19,025 nt of DNA from Acidobacteriota bacterium (GTDB lineage Bacteria > Acidobacteriota > Vicinamibacteria > Vicinamibacterales > 2-12-FULL-66-21): positions 1-19,025 of the forward strand of contig JAIVJE010000007.1 in assembly GCA_020200195.1 (NCBI GenBank), given 5' to 3'. Positions 1 to 7,626 of this stretch are shown here, one piece after another. Position 1 is the first letter of the stretch; every line of letters starts with the position of its first letter. Both the position numbers and the translations under genes were made by a program. The notes under the pieces were generated by a model. That model searched no databases, was not told where the DNA came from, and worked only from the letters and a program-made list of their open reading frames with translations.

Positions 1-464
1 CGCCGGGGGAACGGGGGGAAGTCGTGATCCGCGGGCCGAACGTGATGAAGGGCTACTACAACCGGCCGGATGAGACGCGGGAGGTGATGCGTGACGGCTG
101 GTTTCACACGGGAGACGTCGGCGTCCTCGACGATGAGGGCTACCTGTCCATCGTCGATCGCACGAAGGACATGATCATCCGGGGCGGCATGAACGTGTAT
201 CCCCGGGAGATCGAAGAAGTCATGATGACGCATCCCGCTGTATCGCTCGTCGCAGTCATCGGCGTCCCGGACGAGCGGCTCGGAGAAGAGGTCAAAGCCT
301 ATGTCGTCCCCCGGTCCCCGGGCGTTACCGAGGAAGCTCTGATCGCCTGGTGCCGGGACCAGCTCGCCGCTTACAAGTATCCCCGCACCATCGAGTTCCG
401 GGAAGGCCTGCCCATGGGCGCCACGGGGAAGATCCTCAAGCGAGAGCTGCGGCAGCCATCATGA
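1..464 (+). CDS. Acyl-CoA synthetase / AMP-binding enzyme, C-terminal part (5' end outside window)
   Basis: The reading frame is open to the left edge (first full codon at base 3), so the gene is cut by the window and the GTG at 24 is not its start. What remains is the end of an adenylate-forming enzyme: the GEVVIRGPNVMKGYYNRP stretch, the hinge region with GWFHTGDVGVLDDEGY and IVDRTKDMIIRGGMNVYPREIE, then the small C-terminal domain ending in the PMGATGKILKREL motif that carries the catalytic lysine of this family. Such enzymes activate a carboxylic acid (commonly a fatty acid) to an acyl-adenylate and then transfer it to CoA. Substrate cannot be told from this fragment. It precedes the CBS gene by 55 bases on the same strand. 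Family assignment is firm; substrate unknown. Confidence 0.9.
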   Translation, partial: PGERGEVVIRGPNVMKGYYNRPDETREVMRDGWFHTGDVGVLDDEGYLSIVDRTKDMIIRGGMNVYPREIEEVMMTHPAVSLVAVIGVPDERLGEEVKAYVVPRSPGVTEEALIAWCRDQLAAYKYPRTIEFREGLPMGATGKILKRELRQPS

Positions 465-519
465 TGGCGGCCTCCTTGCATTCAAACAGTGGTTCTGCCT
501 TTTCAGAAAGAGGATCTTC

Positions 520-963
520 ATGCCTAAATGCAAAGACGTGATGACGAAGGATCCCGCCGCATGCGAGCCGGGGGATTCAGTGGTCAAGGTTGCCCAAATC
601 ATGAAACGCGAGGACGTAGGCGCCGTGCCGGTCGTGGACTCGAAAGCCTCGCGCAAGCTGGTCGGAATCGTGACCGACCGCGATCTGGTCGTGAAGGTGG
701 TGGCGGAGGGGCGATCTCTCGAAGGAGCCACCGTCCGGGACGCGCTGACCTCTGACCCTGCCAGCTGCCACGATGAGGATGACGTCGATCGCGCTGTCAA
801 GCTGATGGCCGAGTTGCAGGTCCGGCGGATGCCAATCGTCGACGCGACGGGGCGGCTGGCGGGGATCATCTCCCAGGCTGATGTCGCCACGCGCGTCAAC
901 CGGGACAAACAGACGGGCGAGCTCGTCGAGGCTATTTCCGAGTCGGGAACTGTCCGGAAATAA
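520..963 (+). CDS. Two-CBS-domain protein
   Basis: A 147-residue protein made of a CBS pair (about residues 7-62 and 72-128). Each half shows the usual pattern: VMTKDPAACEPGDSV...VGAVPVVD...LVGIVTDRDL, then TSDPASCHDEDDV...RRMPIVDATGRLAGIISQADV. CBS pairs bind adenine nucleotides or related ligands and act as energy or redox sensors; stand-alone proteins of this size resemble the stress/hypoxia-induced CBS proteins of other bacteria. The start is supported by an AAAGAGGA ribosome binding site at 507-514. It lies immediately upstream of the gas vesicle operon on the same strand, which makes a sensory link conceivable but unproven. No catalytic domain is fused to it. Confidence 0.88.
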   Translation: MPKCKDVMTKDPAACEPGDSVVKVAQIMKREDVGAVPVVDSKASRKLVGIVTDRDLVVKVVAEGRSLEGATVRDALTSDPASCHDEDDVDRAVKLMAELQVRRMPIVDATGRLAGIISQADVATRVNRDKQTGELVEAISESGTVRK

Positions 964-1018
964 GTCGGGGCTGTCACATTCGAACTCATCTGTAGTGGTC
1001 TCTGCGGCCCGAGCCCGG

Positions 1019-1047
1019 TTGCCTGCCCCTAGAGCGTGGGATATATT
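1019..1047 (+). promoter_or_regulatory. Candidate sigma70-type promoter of the gas vesicle operon
   Basis: TTGCCT at 1019-1024 and TATATT at 1042-1047 are separated by exactly 17 bases, matching the -35/-10 layout (TATATT matches the -10 consensus at 5 of 6 positions; the -35 is weaker). It lies in the only gap of more than 40 bases before the gvp genes. The predicted start of transcription, near 1054, falls after the GTG at 1050 and at about the ATG at 1056, implying a leaderless or nearly leaderless message. Judged by eye. Confidence 0.4.
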
Positions 1048-1055
1048 CCGTGCGC

Positions 1056-1382
1056 ATGGCCCTGGAGTCCCCTTCTCATCATCGCTCCACCGGTCTGGTC
1101 GACGTGCTGGACCGTGTCCTCGACAAGGGCCTGGTGATCGCGGGCGACATCAAAGTGTCGCTGGCGGAAGTCGAGCTGCTCACGATACGGATCAGGCTGC
1201 TCGTCTGCTCGCTCGACAAGGCCCAGGAGATCGGGCTCGACTGGTGGCGCTACGACCGTGATCTCTCGCCCGGCAGCGAGCGCCGTGCCGTGGCTGAGCA
1301 CGATGAGCTCCGCGCGCAGCTGCGCCAGCTCGAGCGTAAGGTTGAGGCGTTGACCGCGGTGCCGTCCAAGCGACGGCGCTGA
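1056..1382 (+). CDS. gvpJ: Gas vesicle protein, GvpJ/GvpM-like (GvpA fold)
   Basis: A 108-residue protein whose N-terminal half has the GvpA-family fold: LVDVLDRVLDKGLVIAGDIKVSLAEVELLTIRIRLLVCS. It differs from true GvpA where that protein has DAWVRVSLVG, which points to the minor structural/nucleating paralogues GvpJ or GvpM. The C-terminal third is a charged predicted coiled coil (AEHDELRAQLRQLERKVEAL) ending in the basic tail SKRRR. The upstream GTG at 1050 adds only two residues; I prefer ATG 1056 because the candidate promoter places transcription start near 1054, but no convincing ribosome binding site decides the matter. It is the first gene of the gvp operon, 32 bases before GvpA. J versus M is uncertain. 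Confidence 0.85.
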   Translation: MALESPSHHRSTGLVDVLDRVLDKGLVIAGDIKVSLAEVELLTIRIRLLVCSLDKAQEIGLDWWRYDRDLSPGSERRAVAEHDELRAQLRQLERKVEALTAVPSKRRR

Positions 1383-1403
1383 CGGCCCGGCAGTTCCTCC
1401 GAC

Positions 1404-1408
1404 AGGAG
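1404..1408 (+). promoter_or_regulatory. Ribosome binding site of gvpA
   Basis: AGGAG, six bases before the ATG at 1415. It is one of the few near-consensus sites in this operon, fitting the high output expected for the main structural protein. Confidence 0.6.
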
Positions 1409-1414
1409 CAGAGA

Positions 1415-1768
1415 ATGGCAGTTGAACGGGCAGCAGGTGGGACAAGCCTCATCGACGTCCTCGACCGCGTCCTCGACAAGGGCATCGTCATCGACGCGTG
1501 GGTTCGCGTGTCGCTGGTGGGTATCGACCTGATCACCGTCGAAGCGCGCGTCGTCGTGGCGTCCATCGATACGTATTTGAAATACTCCGAGGCGGTCGGT
1601 CAGGTCTCACCGGTCTCTCGCCCGCAGGCGGAGCTGGTGGCGCATCAGAACGTCCTGGCGGAGAACGCGGCGCTGCGCGCGGAGCTGGCGGCATCGAAAA
1701 GCGCGGCCACCCGGAGCGTCGTGACCCGAGCGCCGTCGCGGAGGCGCACCAGATCGATCGAGGAATAA
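1415..1768 (+). CDS. gvpA: Gas vesicle major structural protein GvpA
   Basis: Residues 1 to about 62 match the highly conserved GvpA core: SLIDVLDRVLDKGIVIDAW, then VRVSLVGIDLITVEARVVVAS, then IDTYLKYSEAVG. GvpA is the small hydrophobic protein that polymerises into the ribs of the gas-filled protein shell. The core is followed by an extra tail of about 50 residues: a short heptad-like stretch (ENAALRAELAAS) and a basic end (RAPSRRRTRSIEE). The family is often only about 70 residues long; tails like this occur in some longer forms. The start is fixed by AGGAG at 1404-1408. The histidine kinase gene begins three bases after the stop, and the AGGA preceding its start lies inside the last codons of gvpA. 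Confidence 0.95.
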   Translation: MAVERAAGGTSLIDVLDRVLDKGIVIDAWVRVSLVGIDLITVEARVVVASIDTYLKYSEAVGQVSPVSRPQAELVAHQNVLAENAALRAELAASKSAATRSVVTRAPSRRRTRSIEE

Positions 1769-1771
1769 AAC

Positions 1772-3901
1772 GTGCTCCGGTCCGCCTCGCAGGCGGTGCA
1801 GCTCCCGGCTGGTGACATCGAATCAAAGCTCGCGCTCGCCGAGTTTCTGCTGACTAACGTCGACTTCCAAGCGTCGGCTCGTCGCGCCATCGACTGGCTG
1901 GCATCCCATACCGGAGTGGAGCAGATTGTCGTCGCCGTCGAAGATGCGACCGCCAACCAACTCCTGCTGGTCGCCGAGCACGGCGTGTCGAGCGCGGCCA
2001 TCGTAGATTTTTCCCTCAGCCGTGACGATGGCGCCCATCCGCTGGTACAGGCGATGGCCTCCGCCGAGCCCACTTTTTTCCCGCGCCGCGCACACAGCTT
2101 CCGCACACCAATCGACAACGTCCCGTTTCATGTCATCCCGCTCCGATCCGACGACGGGTCGCCGGCGCACGGGATGCTGCTTACGAGCGCGACCGGCGCG
2201 GATCTGCACCCGGAGGTGGCGTGGGTCGCGCGAATGCTCTCGCGGCAGGGAGAACGGCTGCTCAGTCGTCAGACGGTGGCCGAGACGCGCGTCGGGCAGG
2301 AGCGGATGCTGCTCTACAGCATCATCAACGCGGTTACGGACCCGATTCTGCTCACGGACGTCGAGGGGAAGCTGATTATCGCGAACAACCACGCCGAGAA
2401 GCTGTTTGCGGCGCCTGAAGATGCGAGCGAGGGCTGGCGGCGGGCCGTGGCATTGAACAACATGCTGTTCTCCGCGGCGCTGTCGACGAGCGCGGTGGCA
2501 CAACTGGAGCCTGCGCGTCGGGAACTGCTGCTGGTCGATCCGCTCGAAGGGTCCGATCTGTTGTTCGAGTTGTTGAGCTCCCGCGCCAAGGACGAGTGGC
2601 AGGGTACCTATGTCGTCTCGATCCTGCGGAACGTCACCGACCTCGCGCGTGCGAAAGAAGAGATCGAGGAAAGTTACCGCACGTTGCGTCTGGCGCAGGC
2701 GGACGTCCGTGACGAACGTCACCGTCTCGATCTCATCATCGACTCGGTCGCGGACCCGATCCTGGTCACCGATCAGGAAGGGGATATCGTCCTCCTGAAC
2801 GAGCCGGCAGAGCGGCTGTTCAACGTGCCGCCGTCGGCCGGAGAACCGGCGCAACGACACGTGCGCGCGAATGGCGCGCACCTGACGTCGTTCGTGTCGA
2901 ACGTGCTGACGCGGACTGGCGAGCAGCGTTACCGGGGGGAGATCCAGTTGTCGGATCCGCTCACCGGACGTGCGCTGCCCGTCGAAGGCGTGGCCGGCAC
3001 GATCCTGTCCGAACAGGGTGAGCTGATGTGGGTCGTGACGATCCTCCACGACCTCACCGAAGCGATCGAGAAGGCCAAACTGTACGAAAGGCTGAAGCAG
3101 GGATCGGAGGAACTCGAGCGGAAGGTGCAGGAGGCCACGGCGGACATCGCCGAGCAGAACGAGCTGCTGCGGCGGCAGCACATCGCGCTGGAGCAGGCGT
3201 CGGCGTTGAAGTCGCAGTTCCTGGCGAACATGTCCCATGAGTTTCGGACACCGTTGAACGCGATCCTGGGTTACACGCACATGCTGCTGAACGGCGTGAC
3301 GGGTGCGGTCACCGAATCGCAGCGCAAGAGCCTCACGCGCATCGACTCGAACTCGCGGCACCTGCTGGCGCTCATCAACGACATTCTCGACATCACCCGC
3401 ATCGAAGCCGGCCGCATGCCGCTCAATCTCTCGACCTTCCAGGTCCAGGAGCTGGTGCGGGAGGTGATGTCGGAGCTCGAGCCGATCGTCAAACGGTCGA
3501 ACCTGACGGTGACGGCGCGGACCCGTAACTCGCTTCCGCCCCTGAAGAGCGATCGCCAGAAGGTGAAGCAGATCCTCCTGAACCTGCTCAGCAATGCGCT
3601 GAAGTTCACGCCGACAGGGTCGGTGACCATTACGGCGTCGTATGATGAGAAGCGCCGGTCGGTCGCCGTGGCGGTCCGGGATACCGGCGTCGGGATTCCG
3701 CGTCCGGATCAGACCCAGGTGTTCGAAGACTTCCGGCAGTTGGATAATTCGCCCGCGCGGGGCTACGGCGGAACCGGGCTGGGCCTGTCGATTTGCCGCC
3801 GATTGTCTCAGATGCTTGGCGGCAGCATCGATCTCGAAAGCGAACCGGGTCAGGGGTCGACATTTACGCTGCGGCTGCCGTCGCGTCCCAGGCGCCGGTA
3901 A
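1772..3901 (+). CDS. Soluble hybrid-sensor-type histidine kinase (GAF-PAS-PAS-HisKA-HATPase)
   Basis: A 709-residue histidine kinase without a signal peptide or membrane segment, so probably cytoplasmic. Order: a GAF-like region (about 30-165); PAS 1 (about 185-290); PAS 2 (about 318-430), which starts with nearly the same words as PAS 1 (SIINAVTDPILLTD versus LIIDSVADPILVTD); a coiled coil (about 435-478); HisKA with NMSHEFRTPLNAILGY and phospho-acceptor His489; and a HATPase domain with the N box (N604, N608), DTGVGI from 637 and GYGGTGLGLS from 664. All catalytic motifs are intact. It has no receiver domain of its own. Start GTG 1772 has AGGA at 1761-1764. It sits between gvpA and a lone receiver protein, within the gas vesicle operon, so the likely role is a signal input to vesicle formation; the ligand is unknown. 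Confidence 0.93.
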   Translation: MLRSASQAVQLPAGDIESKLALAEFLLTNVDFQASARRAIDWLASHTGVEQIVVAVEDATANQLLLVAEHGVSSAAIVDFSLSRDDGAHPLVQAMASAEPTFFPRRAHSFRTPIDNVPFHVIPLRSDDGSPAHGMLLTSATGADLHPEVAWVARMLSRQGERLLSRQTVAETRVGQERMLLYSIINAVTDPILLTDVEGKLIIANNHAEKLFAAPEDASEGWRRAVALNNMLFSAALSTSAVAQLEPARRELLLVDPLEGSDLLFELLSSRAKDEWQGTYVVSILRNVTDLARAKEEIEESYRTLRLAQADVRDERHRLDLIIDSVADPILVTDQEGDIVLLNEPAERLFNVPPSAGEPAQRHVRANGAHLTSFVSNVLTRTGEQRYRGEIQLSDPLTGRALPVEGVAGTILSEQGELMWVVTILHDLTEAIEKAKLYERLKQGSEELERKVQEATADIAEQNELLRRQHIALEQASALKSQFLANMSHEFRTPLNAILGYTHMLLNGVTGAVTESQRKSLTRIDSNSRHLLALINDILDITRIEAGRMPLNLSTFQVQELVREVMSELEPIVKRSNLTVTARTRNSLPPLKSDRQKVKQILLNLLSNALKFTPTGSVTITASYDEKRRSVAVAVRDTGVGIPRPDQTQVFEDFRQLDNSPARGYGGTGLGLSICRRLSQMLGGSIDLESEPGQGSTFTLRLPSRPRRR

Positions 3902-3906
3902 AGGCA

Positions 3907-4344
3907 ATGCCTGATTCCCAGAAGAACAGTCCGCTGGTACTTGTCGTCGAGGACTACCAGGATGCGCGGGAAATGTACGCGGCGTACCTGCGGTTTTCGG
4001 GGTTTCGCGTAGCGGAGGCCACCAACGGCTTCGAGGCGATCGAGAAGTCGGTCTTGCTCAAACCGGACATCATCCTGATGGATCTGGCGCTCCCGAAAAT
4101 GGACGGCTGGGAGGCGACGCGCCGGTTGAAGCTGGACGAACGCACCAAGCACATCCCTATCGTTGCGCTCACTGGTCACGCGCTCGCGGGACATGCGGAG
4201 GGCGCGAGGCAGGCGGGCTGCGATGCCTTCGTGACCAAGCCCTGCCTTCCCGACGCGCTCGTCGCCGAGATCCAGCGCATGCTGGCGTCGCGCGTCGGTG
4301 ACCGGAAAGATACCAAGCGCGCGCCGAAGGCGCCAGGACGGTAA
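3907..4344 (+). CDS. Single-domain response regulator (CheY-like receiver)
   Basis: A 145-residue protein that is one receiver domain plus a basic tail. Phosphorylation-site residues are all present: acidic pair E15/D16, phospho-acceptor D59 (ILMDLALPKMDGW), T89 (ALTGHA) and K111 (FVTKPC). There is no DNA-binding or enzymatic output domain, so signalling must pass by protein contact or a phosphorelay. I chose ATG 3907, five bases after the kinase stop, because longer in-frame starts would lie deep inside the kinase gene. The end (about 128-145) is rich in K and R. The kinase next door is its obvious partner. GvpL/F follows after five bases, so the pair is embedded in the gvp operon. Confidence 0.92.
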   Translation: MPDSQKNSPLVLVVEDYQDAREMYAAYLRFSGFRVAEATNGFEAIEKSVLLKPDIILMDLALPKMDGWEATRRLKLDERTKHIPIVALTGHALAGHAEGARQAGCDAFVTKPCLPDALVAEIQRMLASRVGDRKDTKRAPKAPGR

Positions 4345-4349
4345 CCGAG

Positions 4350-5285
4350 ATGACAAAGCCGCAGAAGAAGACGAAGGCTCCCGCGAAGGCGAAGCGTCCT
4401 GCTGTCATGACCGGCCGGGAACGCGCGGTACGCGCGGTTCCCGCGTCACAAAGAACTCATGGAAAGCTGGAGCGCGTCCGGATGCCGGCCGGCGGCCGTC
4501 GGACGCGCACCCAGGCTGCGCACGCAGAGGAGTCGCAGGAAGGCAAGTATGTCTACTGCGTGATCAAGTCGGAGCGATCGCTCAGCTTCGGGCCTCTCGG
4601 CATCGGCAGCGAACCTGCCGACGTGCACACCGTGAACTATCGCGACCTCGCGGCGATCGTCTCGAACACACCGATGGTGGTCCAGGACCCGACGCGGGAC
4701 AACGTGCTCGCGCATCAGCGCGTCAACGAAACGGTGATGCAGCAGCACACCGTGATCCCGATGTCGTTCGGTTCGGTGTTCAAGACAGATGACGACATCA
4801 TGGAGCTGCTGCGGTCGGCATACGACGCGTTTACCGACGTCCTCAACAAGATGCAGGACAAGTTCGAGTTCGGCCTGAAGGTCCTCTGGGATCGCGATCA
4901 GATCATCCGCGAGATCGAGATGGAGGACGAAGACATCAGGCGGCTGAAAGGGGAGATCTCCTCGCAGAAGGGGTCGACATATTTCGCGCGCATGCAGTAC
5001 GGTCGGCTGATCGACGCGGCGCTGCAGTCGCGCTCGGAGCGCTACGTGGCCGAGATCTTTCACGCGCTGCGCGACGTGTCGGTGGCCTCGCGCTCGAACA
5101 AGCCGATCGGCGATCGCATGATCATGAACGCGGCGTTTCTCGTCTCGCGCAACCTGGAACAGGCGTTCGACGCACGGGTGAAGGACATCGGACAGCGGTA
5201 CGACAAGCTGACGTTCAAGTACACGGGCCCGTGGCCGCCCTATAACTTCGTGAACATCCGACTGAAGCTCGAACGGGCGCACTAG
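4350..5285 (+). CDS. gvpL: Gas vesicle protein GvpL/GvpF, copy 1
   Basis: A 311-residue member of the GvpL/GvpF family, accessory proteins thought to help nucleate and assemble the GvpA shell. The family domain begins with KYVYCVI (66-71), continues through RDLAAIVSN, a helical middle (VLAHQRVNETVMQQHTVIPM, then SFGSVFK) and ends with the C-terminal signature GPWPPYNFVNIRL (293-305). Residues 1-64 are an extra, very basic, probably disordered leader (KPQKKTKAPAKAKRP and several RR/RTR clusters). Internal methionines at residues 20 and 45 would shorten this leader if the real start is later; AGGA at 4335-4338 weakly supports ATG 4350. The stop TAG shares its G with the GTG start of gvpG. Confidence 0.92.
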   Translation: MTKPQKKTKAPAKAKRPAVMTGRERAVRAVPASQRTHGKLERVRMPAGGRRTRTQAAHAEESQEGKYVYCVIKSERSLSFGPLGIGSEPADVHTVNYRDLAAIVSNTPMVVQDPTRDNVLAHQRVNETVMQQHTVIPMSFGSVFKTDDDIMELLRSAYDAFTDVLNKMQDKFEFGLKVLWDRDQIIREIEMEDEDIRRLKGEISSQKGSTYFARMQYGRLIDAALQSRSERYVAEIFHALRDVSVASRSNKPIGDRMIMNAAFLVSRNLEQAFDARVKDIGQRYDKLTFKYTGPWPPYNFVNIRLKLERAH

Positions 5286-5587
5286 TGTTCATCCTGGATA
5301 CCATGCTCGTGGGCGGACTGCGTTTCGTCTTCGACAAGATTGCCGCCGCCGTCGATACCGAGCTGAACGACGATACCGCGCTGCGCGAGCAGCTGCTGGC
5401 GGCGCAGATGCGGGTCGAGCTCGGCGAGATGACCCCGGCGGAATTCGACGTGGTCGAGGCGGACATCCTCGCGCGGCTCCGCGAGATACGCGACAGCCAT
5501 CAGGGCAGCGGCCCTGCCGGCCTGTCTCCGAAGGATTACAAGATCACCGGCATCGAGGCGTCATTCGGGGGCGACGATCAGGAGTGA
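5285..5587 (+). CDS. gvpG: Gas vesicle protein GvpG
   Basis: A 100-residue protein with the GvpG pattern: N-terminal hydrophobic segment (MFILDTMLVGGLRFVFDKIA), then a helical acidic region (ALREQLLAAQMRVELGEMTPAEFDVVEADILARLREI) and a short polar tail. GvpG is a small accessory protein found next to GvpF/GvpL in most gas vesicle clusters and needed for assembly. The start is GTG 5285, sharing one base with the TAG stop of the preceding GvpL, which suggests translational coupling. Its TGA stop (5585-5587) overlaps a GTG (5584) that looks like the intended start of the next gene (see ATPase entry). Confidence 0.88.
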   Translation: MFILDTMLVGGLRFVFDKIAAAVDTELNDDTALREQLLAAQMRVELGEMTPAEFDVVEADILARLREIRDSHQGSGPAGLSPKDYKITGIEASFGGDDQE

Positions 5588-5606
5588 CGCGTCCGCAACG
5601 CCAGCC

Positions 5607-7595
5607 CTGATTCCGACCAGATATCGGTTCGTCGGCGGCAAGGGGGGCGTCGGAAAGACGACGTGCGCTGCCGCGATGGCTGTATCTGCGGCCCGCGGTG
5701 GCCAGCGCACCCTCCTCATCTCCACCGATCCGGCCCCGTCTCTCGCCGACGCGCTCCGGCGCCCGCTTTCCGACAATCCGCGTCGGGTCGCGCTTCGTAC
5801 GGGCGCATTACACGCCGTGGAAATCGATTCGCGGCGTGCACTCGATCGGTGGCTCGCGCCGCGGCGTCCGATTCTCGAACGAATTGCGCTCCGGGGCACC
5901 TGGCTGGACGAGGAAGACGTCACGAGACTGCTGCGGCTGGCGCTGCCGGGGATCGACGAGCTCGCGGCACTTCTCGAAATTCGCCGCCTCGCCCGCGACC
6001 GCCGCTACGACCTCGTCGTCGTCGACACCGCGCCCACCGGGCACACGCTGCGGATGCTCGGCATGCCGGACGCGCTGCGGCGCCTGGCGACGGTGTTCGA
6101 TCATATGCAGGCGAAGCATCGGACACTGTCGGAAGCGCTGCGCGGCGCCTGGCAGCCGGACGCCGCAGACACGTTGATCGACGAGCTCGACACCGAGGGC
6201 CGCGAGATGGCGGCTCTCCTCAGGGACCCGGCGTCCACGGAGATCTGGTGGGTGACACTGCCGGAGCCGATGTCGGTCGCGGAAACGCTCGATGCCGCCG
6301 CCGCGCTGGAACGGCAACGCATTCCCCTACACGCCGTCATCGTGAACCGGTTGACACCCCTTCCGGACCAGCCATGCCGATGGTGCAAGGCGCGCCGTGG
6401 AATGGAGCACAACGCTATCAGATCGCTGGCGAACGGGTCGGTTCGGCAGCCCCGCATCGTGGGTGTCATGGCGCGCGACCAGGAACCGGCTGGTGCGTTG
6501 CGTCTTGCCGCCATCGGAGCCGAGATTGATAAGAGGCTGGCGCCACCAAAGGCACGCGGCGGCAGCGTCGCGCGCGTCCGTGGGATCTCCGGCGCGATGG
6601 GTCGCACCGCGCCCGTAGAAGACGGCCTCGTCAGTCCCGGAGTCGCCTTGATCATGTTCGGCGGAAAAGGCGGTGTGGGGAAGACGACGTGTGCCGCCGC
6701 GGCGGCGCTCGACCTCGCACGGCGTCATCCGCGGCTGCGAGTGCTGCTGCTGTCAACCGATCCGGCTCACTCACTCGGGGATGCCCTGGGAGTCGTGCTG
6801 ACCGATGAGGAGCGCGTCATCCCAGGCGGTCCCGCCAATCTGCGCGTCCGCGAGCTCGATGCCTCGCTTGGATTTCGTCGGGTGCGTGAGCGCTACGGCG
6901 CCGCCATCGACGCGATGTTCGACCGGCTCGCACGCGGAAGCGCGGTTGACGTCGCGCACGACCGGCAAGTTCTCCAGGACCTGATGGACCTTGCTCCTCC
7001 GGGAATCGACGAGCTGGCAGCGGTCCTCGGCGTGACCGACACGCTCGTGAGCAGCACCGGAGACGACGTGGTTGTGATGGACACGGCGCCCAGCGGTCAC
7101 GCGCTTCGCCTGCTCGAGATGCCCGCGCTCGTGCACGACTGGGCCAAGGCATTGATGGCGATTCTGCTCAAGTATCAGCCGGTGGTCGGAGGGGGAGAGC
7201 TGGGAGCCGTCCTTGTCCGCATCTCGCAAGGCATCGGACGCTTGCGCGAGCTTCTCTGCGATCCGGCGCGTTCGCGCTTCGTCGCCGTCACACGTGCGGA
7301 GGCCCTGCCTCGCGCCGAAACGTTGCGGCTTCTGAAGCGGCTTCGCCGCCTCCGAATCCATGTACCGGCCGTGGTCGTGAACGCCATTGGTGCCGGAAGC
7401 TGCCAACGTTGCAGGCGGAGAATCGCCGCTGAGCATCGGGAGATCGTCACGTTCGTTTGCGGCGTGACACATGCCGGCTCTACGCCAACGCTTGTGCTCG
7501 CGCCTGCCGAGATGCCGCCGCCTCATCGTCCCGCCAGGCTCCTTGCATGGCGTCGCGGCTGGCGCACCCGCGTCCCGGCCGTACGGCGCGGCTGA
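5607..7595 (+). CDS. Tandem ArsA/Get3-like ATPase in the gas vesicle operon (5' end ambiguous)
   Basis: About 660 residues in two homologous halves. Each half has the deviant Walker A GGKGGVGKTT (bases 5634-5663 and 6660-6689), a switch I of type STDPAxSLxDAL, a switch II of type DTAPxGHxLR, and a CxxC pair near its end (CRWC, bases 6375-6386; CQRC, 7401-7412). The P-loop layout is that of ArsA and Get3/TRC40; the CxxC recalls the Get3 zinc motif. There are no arsenic genes nearby, so a client-handling role in gas vesicle assembly is more likely than arsenite export; this is inference. The start is a problem: the next ATG (5676) would cut off the first Walker A, and no ATG, GTG or TTG exists in frame between the stop at 5430 and 5676. 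CTG 5607 is a stand-in. A GTG at 5584, overlapping the gvpG stop, would read straight into this frame if one C were added to the CCC at 5605-5607, so a frameshift (error or real) is plausible. Confidence 0.88.
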   Translation: MIPTRYRFVGGKGGVGKTTCAAAMAVSAARGGQRTLLISTDPAPSLADALRRPLSDNPRRVALRTGALHAVEIDSRRALDRWLAPRRPILERIALRGTWLDEEDVTRLLRLALPGIDELAALLEIRRLARDRRYDLVVVDTAPTGHTLRMLGMPDALRRLATVFDHMQAKHRTLSEALRGAWQPDAADTLIDELDTEGREMAALLRDPASTEIWWVTLPEPMSVAETLDAAAALERQRIPLHAVIVNRLTPLPDQPCRWCKARRGMEHNAIRSLANGSVRQPRIVGVMARDQEPAGALRLAAIGAEIDKRLAPPKARGGSVARVRGISGAMGRTAPVEDGLVSPGVALIMFGGKGGVGKTTCAAAAALDLARRHPRLRVLLLSTDPAHSLGDALGVVLTDEERVIPGGPANLRVRELDASLGFRRVRERYGAAIDAMFDRLARGSAVDVAHDRQVLQDLMDLAPPGIDELAAVLGVTDTLVSSTGDDVVVMDTAPSGHALRLLEMPALVHDWAKALMAILLKYQPVVGGGELGAVLVRISQGIGRLRELLCDPARSRFVAVTRAEALPRAETLRLLKRLRRLRIHVPAVVVNAIGAGSCQRCRRRIAAEHREIVTFVCGVTHAGSTPTLVLAPAEMPPPHRPARLLAWRRGWRTRVPAVRRG

Positions 7596-7626
7596 GATAT
7601 CATCGCACCCTGCACTTTGAACGACG

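Noticed and set aside
1823..3907. A 694-codon open frame on the minus strand opposite the histidine kinase
   Set aside because: Composition is arginine/glutamine-rich with no family motif, while the plus strand encodes an intact kinase. It is a frame-shadow common in GC-rich coding DNA.
5676..5678. ATG 5676 as the true start of the ArsA-like ATPase
   Set aside because: It would remove the first Walker A motif, which is perfectly encoded just upstream in the same frame.
5607..7595. Arsenic resistance function for the ArsA-like gene
   Set aside because: No arsB, arsC, arsD or arsR neighbour is present; all flanking genes are gas vesicle genes.
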